Source: Phaeospirillum tilakii (GTDB lineage: Bacteria; Pseudomonadota; Alphaproteobacteria; Rhodospirillales; Magnetospirillaceae). Taken from it: a DNA stretch of 64,000 nt. The DNA lies in assembly GCF_042683125.1 (NCBI RefSeq), contig NZ_JBHUIY010000014.1:1-64000 (forward strand), read 5' to 3'. The position numbers and the translations under genes were made by a program. Positions 58,747 to 64,000 of this stretch are shown piece after piece. The notes below the pieces were generated by a model, which worked only from the letters and a program-made list of their open reading frames with translations, was not told the DNA's origin and ran no database searches. The number at the start of each line of letters is the position of its first letter. Within the stretch, counting starts at the first letter, position 1.

Positions 58747-58792
58747 GGGATCCAAGGGCCTTCGGCCCTTGGCGGGGGCGGGCGGAGCCCGC
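58747..58792 (-). repeat. bipartite hairpin element, copy G (type 2)
   Basis: On the minus strand: GCGGGC-tcc-GCCCGC, linker CCCCG, CCAAGGGCC-gaa-GGCCCTTGG, then ATCC. Inverted partner of copy F; sits directly against the ilvC terminator. Confidence 0.8.
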
Positions 58793-58828
58793 AAAAAAAA
58801 CCCCGGCACCGCAGGTGCCGGGGTTTTT
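58793..58828. terminator. bidirectional intrinsic terminator of ilvC
   Basis: A8-CCCCGGCACC-gca-GGTGCCGGGG-TTTTT. The 10-base-pair stem with A8 before and T5 after works on both strands: for ilvC (minus) it ends in a run of eight T, and for any puf readthrough (plus) in five T. Confidence 0.92.
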
Positions 58829-58843
58829 CGTCGTCGGAAGGGC

Positions 58844-59863
58844 CTAGTTGCGGGCCTTGTCGACCAGCTTGTTCTTGGCGATCCACGGCATCATGCCGCG
58901 CAGCTTCTCGCCGACCGCCTCGATCTGGTGCTCGCTCTGGATGCGGCGGGTGGCCTTGAAGCTCGGCTGGCCGGCCTTGCATTCCAGCATCCAGTCGCGG
59001 ACGAAGCGGCCGGACTGGATGTCTTCCAGCACCCGCTTCATCTCGGCCTTGGTCGCCTCGGTGACGATGCGCGGGCCGGTGACGTAATCGCCGTATTCGG
59101 CGGTGTTGCTGATCGAGTAGCGCATGTTGGCGATGCCGCCCTCATAGATCAGGTCGACGATCAGCTTCACTTCGTGCAGGCACTCGAAATAGGCCATTTC
59201 CGGCGCGTAGCCGGCCTCGACCAGGGTCTCGAACCCGTACTGGATCAGCTTGGTCAGGCCACCACACAGCACCACCTGCTCACCGAACAGGTCGGTCTCG
59301 CATTCCTCGCGGAAGGTGGTCTCGATGATGCCCGAGCGGCCGCCGCCGATCGCCGAGGCGTAGGACAGCGCCAGTTCGAGCGCGTTGCCGGTCGGGTTCT
59401 GCGCCACCGCGACCAGGCAGGGCACGCCGCCGCCCTTGAGGTATTCGCCGCGCACGGTGTGGCCGGGGCCCTTGGGGGCGACCATGAACACGTCGAGGTC
59501 GGCGCGGGCCTCGATCAGCTTGAAGTGGATGGCGAGGCCGTGGGCGAACACCAGCGCCGCACCCGGCTTCAGGTTGGCGGCGAGTTCGGCCTTGTAGAGA
59601 TCGGCCTGGAGTTCGTCGGGGGTGAGGATCATCACCACGTCGGCCCAGGCGGCGGCCTCGGCCGGGGTCATCACCTTGAGGCCCTCGGCCTCGGCCTTCT
59701 TGATGGTCGCGGAACCGGGGCGCAGCGCCACCGCCACGTCCTTGACCCCGGAATCCCGCAGATTGAGGACATGGGCGTGGCCCTGGCTGCCGTAGCCGAT
59801 GACGGCAACCTTCTTGCTCTTGATCAGATTGACGTCGGCATCCCGGTCATAATAGACGCGCAT
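58844..59863 (-). CDS. ilvC: ketol-acid reductoisomerase
   Basis: 339 residues, class I. Isomerises and reduces acetohydroxy acids with NADPH in branched-chain amino-acid synthesis. NADPH site 'VAVIGYGSQGHAHVLNLRDS', then 'VALRPGS' with the phosphate-binding Arg/Ser; metal-binding carboxylates in 'REECETDLFGEQVVLCGG' and 'EMAYFECLHEVKLIVDL'. Alone on its transcript; the terminator lies 16 bases beyond its stop. Confidence 0.97.
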   Translation of the reverse strand: MRVYYDRDADVNLIKSKKVAVIGYGSQGHAHVLNLRDSGVKDVAVALRPGSATIKKAEAEGLKVMTPAEAAAWADVVMILTPDELQADLYKAELAANLKPGAALVFAHGLAIHFKLIEARADLDVFMVAPKGPGHTVRGEYLKGGGVPCLVAVAQNPTGNALELALSYASAIGGGRSGIIETTFREECETDLFGEQVVLCGGLTKLIQYGFETLVEAGYAPEMAYFECLHEVKLIVDLIYEGGIANMRYSISNTAEYGDYVTGPRIVTEATKAEMKRVLEDIQSGRFVRDWMLECKAGQPSFKATRRIQSEHQIEAVGEKLRGMMPWIAKNKLVDKARN

Positions 59864-60123
59864 TTCGGTTCCCCATGTGCTTACGCGAGCTGGAATTCAC
59901 TGCCGGCGGACCATAACAGGGGCGCCGCGCCCGAGGCAAATGCCCCGGGACGGCAGGGTCCGCCCATGCGATTCGGGCACCATACCGCGCCCCTCGCCGT
60001 CCCGCCAGCCTTTCGCGGTCCCAAGTGACGGGTCCCGGGGCGGCCGGCCCCGGGCGGGGGCGGCCGGAGCCCGCGCAACTTCGCGCTTCCGGTCGGGGGC
60101 GGCTTCCGCCAATATGCGCCCAC

Positions 60124-62415
60124 ATGAGCGATCCCTTTGCCCTTGACGACGACGCGCCGCCGCCGTCGCCCGCCGCTGCCGCCGGGCCGCTGGCGGTGCC
60201 GGACGATGCCCCCTGGCTGGCTGGCCTCAATCCCGAACAGCATCAGGCGGTGACCATCCTCGACGGCCCGCTGCTGGTGCTGTCGGGCGCCGGCACCGGC
60301 AAGACCCGGGTGCTGACCGCGCGCCTCGCCCATCTGCTGGCCTCGCGCCGGGCCCAGCCGTGGCAATGTCTGGCGGTGACCTTCACCAACCGCGCCGCGC
60401 GCGAGATGCGCGAGCGGGTGGCGGCGCTGGTCGGCCCCGCCGCCAACGATCTGTGGCTCGGCACCTTCCATTCGATCTGCCTGCGCATCCTGCGCCGCCA
60501 TGCCGAGGCGGTCGGGCTGACCCATGATTTCACCATCCTCGACGCCGACGACCAGCTTCGCCTGCTGAAGCGGGTGATCGAGGAGGAGGGGCTCGACGTC
60601 AAATCCTGCCCGCCCCAGGCGGTGATGGCGCAGATCCAGCGCTGGAAGGATCAGGCGCTCGCCCCCGACAAGCTGCCGGCCGGCCGGCCGGGCGACGCCG
60701 CCCAGGCGCGCTCGGCGCGGCTGTACCGGCTCTATCAGGAGCGGTTGCGGGGCCTCAACGCCTGCGATTTCGGCGATCTGCTGCTGCATGTGCTGACCCT
60801 GTTCCTCGGTGACGAGGGGGTGCTGCGCTATTGGCAGGGCCGCTTCCGCTATCTGCTGGTCGATGAATATCAGGACACCAACGTCGCCCAGTATCTGTGG
60901 CTGCGGCTGCTGGCCCAGACCCATCACAACATCTGCTGCGTCGGCGACGACGACCAGTCGATCTATTCCTGGCGCGGGGCCGAGATCGGCAACATCCTGC
61001 GCTTCGAGCAGGACTTTCCCGGCGCCAAGCTGGTGCGGCTGGAACGCAATTACCGCTCGACTCCGCCGATCCTCGCCGCCGCCGCCGGGCTGATCGCCCA
61101 TAACGAGGGGCGCCTCGGCAAGACCCTGCGGCCCGGCCGCGCCCACGATCCCGCCACCGTCGAAAAGGTGCGCAGCCGGGCGGTGTGGGACGGCGAGGCC
61201 GAGGCGCGGATGGTGGTCGAGGAGATCGAGGCGCTGCACCGGCGCGGCGACCGCCTGTCCGGGATGGCGATCCTGGTCCGGGTCGGCTTCCAGACCCGCG
61301 AGTTCGAGGAGCGGCTGATCGCCACCGGGGTGCCCTATCGGGTGATCGGCGGGCCGCGCTTCTACGAGCGGGCGGAAATCCGCGACGCGCTGGCCTATCT
61401 GCGGCTGGTGGTGGCGCCGAGCGACAGCCTCGCCTTCGAGCGGATCGTCAACCTGCCCAAGCGTGGGCTGGGCAACGCCGCGCTGGGCGAGATTGCCGCC
61501 TTCGCCCGGGCCCAAGGGCTGCCGCTGCTGGAGGCGGCGCGGCGGCTGGTGGCGAGCGGGGAGATGAAGCCGCGGCCGCGCAAGGCGCTGGGCGAGTTCG
61601 TCGCCGACATCGACCGCTGGCGCGCCCTGCTCGGCAGTCTGGCGCCGGAGGATCTGGCCGACACCATCCTCGACGAATCCGGCTATGTCGCGATGTGGAA
61701 GGCCGACAAGGCCCCCGACGCCGCCGGCCGGGTCGAGAATCTGGCCGAACTGACCGCCGCGATCGCCGAGTACGAGTCGATTCCCTCCTTCCTCGAGCAT
61801 GTCGCCCTGGTGATGGAGAACGACGCCAAGGCCGAGGGCGACCGGGTGGTGGTGATGACCCTGCACGGTGCCAAGGGGCTGGAATTCGACAGCGTGTTCC
61901 TGCCCGGCTGGGAGGAGGAGGTCTTCCCCCATGTCCGTGCGCTGGAGGAAGGCGGCAACAAGGGGCTGGAGGAGGAGCGCCGGCTGGCCTATGTCGGCCT
62001 GACCCGGGCGCGGCGGCGGGTGCTGATCAGCTTCGCCGCCAATCGCCGCATCTACAATCAGTGGCGCACCCAATTGCCCAGCCGGTTCCTGGCCGAGATC
62101 CCCGACGACGAGATCGAGCGCGAGGCGGCGCCCGGCCTGTTCGCCGGCGGTGGCGGCGAGCCGGCGCCGCGCGACCCGTCGTGGGAGCGGCCCGAGCGGC
62201 CCCGATGGTCCGACCGTCCCCAGCGGGCCGAGCCCGCCGCCGCGTCATGGCCGAAGCCGGTGCGGCGGGGGGCGGCCTTCGCGGTCGGGGCGCGGGTCCG
62301 GCACGACCGGTTCGGCCTTGGCACCGTGCTGGCGGTCGAGGGCCACACCGTCCACGTCGCCTTCGACGAGGCCGGGCCCCGCACCCTGATCGATTCCTAC
62401 CTGACCGCCGCCTGA
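60124..62415 (+). CDS. uvrD: UvrD/PcrA-type superfamily I DNA helicase
   Basis: 763 residues. ATP-dependent 3'-5' helicase for repair and replication-fork maintenance. Motifs: Walker A 'LSGAGTGKTRVL' at about 56-67, Ia 'VTFTNRAAREMRER', Walker B 'LLVDEYQDTN', III 'GDDDQSIYSWRGA', IV 'LERNYRST', V 'VMTLHGAKGLEFD', VI 'RLAYVGLTRARRR'. The C-terminus ends with a small beta domain after 'RVRHDRFGLGTV', seen in UvrD/PcrA proteins that contact RNA polymerase or partners. Divergent from ilvC; followed by prmA after 16 bases. Confidence 0.95.
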   Translation: MSDPFALDDDAPPPSPAAAAGPLAVPDDAPWLAGLNPEQHQAVTILDGPLLVLSGAGTGKTRVLTARLAHLLASRRAQPWQCLAVTFTNRAAREMRERVAALVGPAANDLWLGTFHSICLRILRRHAEAVGLTHDFTILDADDQLRLLKRVIEEEGLDVKSCPPQAVMAQIQRWKDQALAPDKLPAGRPGDAAQARSARLYRLYQERLRGLNACDFGDLLLHVLTLFLGDEGVLRYWQGRFRYLLVDEYQDTNVAQYLWLRLLAQTHHNICCVGDDDQSIYSWRGAEIGNILRFEQDFPGAKLVRLERNYRSTPPILAAAAGLIAHNEGRLGKTLRPGRAHDPATVEKVRSRAVWDGEAEARMVVEEIEALHRRGDRLSGMAILVRVGFQTREFEERLIATGVPYRVIGGPRFYERAEIRDALAYLRLVVAPSDSLAFERIVNLPKRGLGNAALGEIAAFARAQGLPLLEAARRLVASGEMKPRPRKALGEFVADIDRWRALLGSLAPEDLADTILDESGYVAMWKADKAPDAAGRVENLAELTAAIAEYESIPSFLEHVALVMENDAKAEGDRVVVMTLHGAKGLEFDSVFLPGWEEEVFPHVRALEEGGNKGLEEERRLAYVGLTRARRRVLISFAANRRIYNQWRTQLPSRFLAEIPDDEIEREAAPGLFAGGGGEPAPRDPSWERPERPRWSDRPQRAEPAAASWPKPVRRGAAFAVGARVRHDRFGLGTVLAVEGHTVHVAFDEAGPRTLIDSYLTAA

Positions 62416-62431
62416 ACTGGAGCGACCAACC

Positions 62432-63331
62432 ATGCCCCCCGTGTTCCCCGATGTCTGGCGTCTGCGCCTGACCGTCGATCCCGACAGCCTCGGCCCGTTC
62501 GAGGCGGTGTTCGATCATTACGCCGAGGCGGTGACGATGTTCATGGAGGACCGCTCCGGCATGTCCGACGGCGACTGTCAGTGGTTCCTCGAGGGCTTTT
62601 CCCGCACGCCCCCCGACCGCGCCGCCGTGCTGGCGGCGCTGGAGGCGATCGCCACCGTCCAGGGCGTGGCGGTGCCGCCGCTGGCGATCGAGCGGGTGCC
62701 GGGGGTCGATTGGGTGCTGGCCAATCTGCGCGACTTCCCGCCGATCGAGGCCGGGCGGTTCTTCGTCCATGGCTCGCACTGGCGCGGCCAGCCGCCGGTG
62801 GCGTCGATCGGGCTGGAAATCGATGCCGGCACCGCCTTCGGTTCGGGCGAGCATGCCACCACCCGCGGCTGTCTGCTCGCGCTCGACCTGCTGGCGCGGC
62901 GGCGGCCCCGGCGGCGGGTGCTGGACGTCGGCGCCGGCTCGGGCATCCTCGGCATCGCGGCGGCGCGGCTGTGGCACTGTCCGGTGGTCGCCACCGACAT
63001 CGACCCGGCGGCGGTGCGGGTGATGGCCGCCAATGCCGCCCACAATCGCGTCCGCGCCCATTTCACCGCGTTGGTCAGCGATGGCTACCGCGCTCCGGGC
63101 ATTGTCCGTTGTGCGCCCTATGATCTGATCTTTTCCAACATTCTGGCCCGGCCGCTGTGCCGGTTCGCGCCCGACCTCGCCGCCAATCTGGCGCCGGGCG
63201 GGGTGGCGGTGCTGTCGGGACTGCTCGAAAGCCAGGAGCGGCGGGTGATGGCCAGCCATGAGCGGCAGGGGCTGCGGCTGATCCGCCGGTTGCTGGTCGA
63301 TGGCTGGGCGACGCTGATTATCGGCCGCTGA
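62432..63331 (+). CDS. prmA: ribosomal protein L11 methyltransferase
   Basis: 299 residues. S-adenosylmethionine-dependent methylation of L11. SAM motif 'VLDVGAGSGILGIAAARL', 'ATDIDPAAVRVMAANA', and 'DLIFSNILARPL' with the N-P-P-Y-like catalytic stretch changed to S-N-I-L as normal in PrmA. Also 'EIDAGTAFGSGEHATTRGC'. N-terminal substrate-binding domain about 1-100. Probably transcribed with uvrD; repeat copy E follows. Confidence 0.93.
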   Translation: MPPVFPDVWRLRLTVDPDSLGPFEAVFDHYAEAVTMFMEDRSGMSDGDCQWFLEGFSRTPPDRAAVLAALEAIATVQGVAVPPLAIERVPGVDWVLANLRDFPPIEAGRFFVHGSHWRGQPPVASIGLEIDAGTAFGSGEHATTRGCLLALDLLARRRPRRRVLDVGAGSGILGIAAARLWHCPVVATDIDPAAVRVMAANAAHNRVRAHFTALVSDGYRAPGIVRCAPYDLIFSNILARPLCRFAPDLAANLAPGGVAVLSGLLESQERRVMASHERQGLRLIRRLLVDGWATLIIGR

Positions 63332-63341
63332 CCAAGGGAAA

Positions 63342-63402
63342 GCGGGGCTGCCGCCCCGCGCCCCGCCCGGAGGCTGACGCCTCCGGACCTCCGCTTTTTT
63401 TC
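63342..63402 (+). repeat. bipartite hairpin element, copy E (type 1)
   Basis: GCGGGGC-tgcc-GCCCCGC, linker, CCGGAGGC-tgac-GCCTCCGG, then ACCTCCGCTTTTTTTC. It lies 10 bases after the prmA stop and would terminate its transcript. Second stem resembles that of copy C. Confidence 0.82.
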
Positions 63403-63410
63403 GGTTTGAT

Positions 63411-63442
63411 CCGGGCCGCCGTGGGGGGAGACGGCGGCCCGG
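63411..63442 (-). terminator. hairpin after the symporter gene
   Basis: CCGGGCCGCCGT-ggggggag-ACGGCGGCCCGG, a 12-base-pair stem just beyond the stop of the leftward symporter gene. No T-run on that strand, so termination may be weak. Confidence 0.6.
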
Positions 63443-63449
63443 GGTCGGC

Positions 63450-64000
63450 TTAGTGCGCCGCCGCGCCTTCGGCACCGAGGCCGGTTTCGGAGCGGATCGA
63501 CTGCGCCTCGAACGCGGCGCGTTCGCGGGCCGCGCGCGGGCTGTTGTCCAGCACCGAGAACAGCCAGCTGAAGAAGAACGCCGCCGGCATCGAGAAGATC
63601 GCCGGGTAGGCGTAGGGCACGATCGGCTCGGCGAAGCCGAAGCTCTGCACCCACACCGTCTTCGACAGCACCACCAGCACCACCGAGCTGACCAGGCCGA
63701 TGGTGCCGCCGATCACGGCGCCCCGGGTGGTCAGGCCGCTCCAGAACATCGACAGCAGCAGCACCGGGAAGTTGGCCGAGGCGGCGACCGAGAAGGTCAG
63801 GGCGACGATGAAGGCGACGTTCTGCTTCTCGAAGGCGATGCCGAGCAGTACCGCGATCACGCCGAGGCCCAGGCTGGCGATCCGCGACACCCGGACCTCG
63901 CGGCCCTCGGTGGTCTTGCCGTGCATGAACACGCTGGCATAGAGGTCGTGCGAGATCGCCGACGCCCCGGCCAGGGTCAGGCCCGACACCACCGCCAGGA
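63450..64000 (-). CDS. actP: sodium:solute symporter, ActP-like (C-terminal part, cut by window edge)
   Basis: The last 183 residues of a gene running off the right edge. 'VVSGLTLAGASAISHDLYAS' and 'VSRIASLGLGVIAVLLGI' match the cation/acetate symporter ActP (SSS family), as do 'KQNVAFIVALTFSVAASANF' and 'LLLSMFWSGLTTRGAVIGG'. At least four transmembrane helices are visible. Imports acetate or related monocarboxylates with sodium, a carbon source used in photoheterotrophic growth. The usual partner gene yjcH is not in view. Confidence 0.9.
   Translation of the reverse strand, partial: LAVVSGLTLAGASAISHDLYASVFMHGKTTEGREVRVSRIASLGLGVIAVLLGIAFEKQNVAFIVALTFSVAASANFPVLLLSMFWSGLTTRGAVIGGTIGLVSSVVLVVLSKTVWVQSFGFAEPIVPYAYPAIFSMPAAFFFSWLFSVLDNSPRAARERAAFEAQSIRSETGLGAEGAAAH

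Larger units (their letters stand above)
58477..58843. other. puf-ilvC intergenic region
   Basis: 367 bases with no gene. It holds the pufC hairpin, two inverted copies of the type 2 bipartite element (F and G) about 70 bases apart, and a bidirectional terminator. The segment between F and G shows nothing recognisable. Confidence 0.7.

Noticed and set aside
22921..63402. Repeated hairpins as a CRISPR array
   Set aside because: Copies are dispersed singly or in pairs and there are no regular spacers or cas genes.

Overview
The window is very GC-rich DNA with dense, often overlapping genes and almost no non-coding space. It carries a photosynthesis gene cluster of a purple non-sulfur alphaproteobacterium: crtC (leftward), then crtE and bchC-bchX-bchY-bchZ-pufB-pufA-pufL-pufM-pufC (rightward). 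A four-haem reaction-centre cytochrome, absence of pufQ and pufX, a CrtC hydratase and R. rubrum-like PufL/PufA sequences suggest a Rhodospirillales-type phototroph making bacteriochlorophyll a or b and acyclic carotenoids. I cannot name the species.

Layout. 1-8400: leftward block of signalling and metabolic genes. It holds a cut-off membrane sensor, an ABC-type periplasmic binding protein, a protein fusing two extracytoplasmic sensor modules to an MFS transporter, an RraA-like protein, a 2-hydroxyacid dehydrogenase, an RsbW-like kinase, a STAS antagonist and a degenerate ATPase-GNAT fusion. 8440-19320: mostly housekeeping and metabolism (GH25 lysozyme, bacteriohemerythrin, cysteine synthase, sulfurtransferase, dicarboxylate transporter, lactate dehydrogenase, ThiE, YggS, CGFS glutaredoxin, receiver-kinase hybrid, UppP). 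19485-22886: STAS protein, chemoreceptor and LuxR-type regulator. 23294-29501: complete cytochrome bd operon cydABX-cydDC. 29638-40143: OmpA-type lipoprotein, then assimilatory sulfate reduction (cysI-H-D-NC) and sulfate uptake (cysP-T-W-A). 40331-47617: small conserved-looking genes, dsbB, a nitroreductase, a deacetylase, glyQS, a frameshifted small gene and an unknown gene. 47694-58476: photosynthesis cluster. 58844-64000: ilvC, uvrD-type helicase, prmA and the 3' part of an actP-like symporter.

How the genes work together. CrtE supplies geranylgeranyl diphosphate for carotenoids and the phytyl tail. BchXYZ and BchC perform late ring reductions of bacteriochlorophyll. PufBA form LH1, PufLM the reaction centre, and PufC reduces the special pair. 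Cytochrome bd gives high-affinity oxygen respiration for microoxic growth. The cys genes take up sulfate and reduce it to sulfide for the cysteine synthase at 9998.

Points most worth a second look: the partner-switching/sensor-MFS block at the left end; a family of eight bipartite hairpin elements between genes; an LH1 beta polypeptide with an unusual C-terminal tail; an abrupt codon-use change inside bchZ; a sulfite reductase with two complete Fe-S/siroheme cysteine sets; and a small gene divergent from the sulfate transporter with a perfect palindrome between their promoters. No tRNA, rRNA, insertion sequence or CRISPR array was seen.
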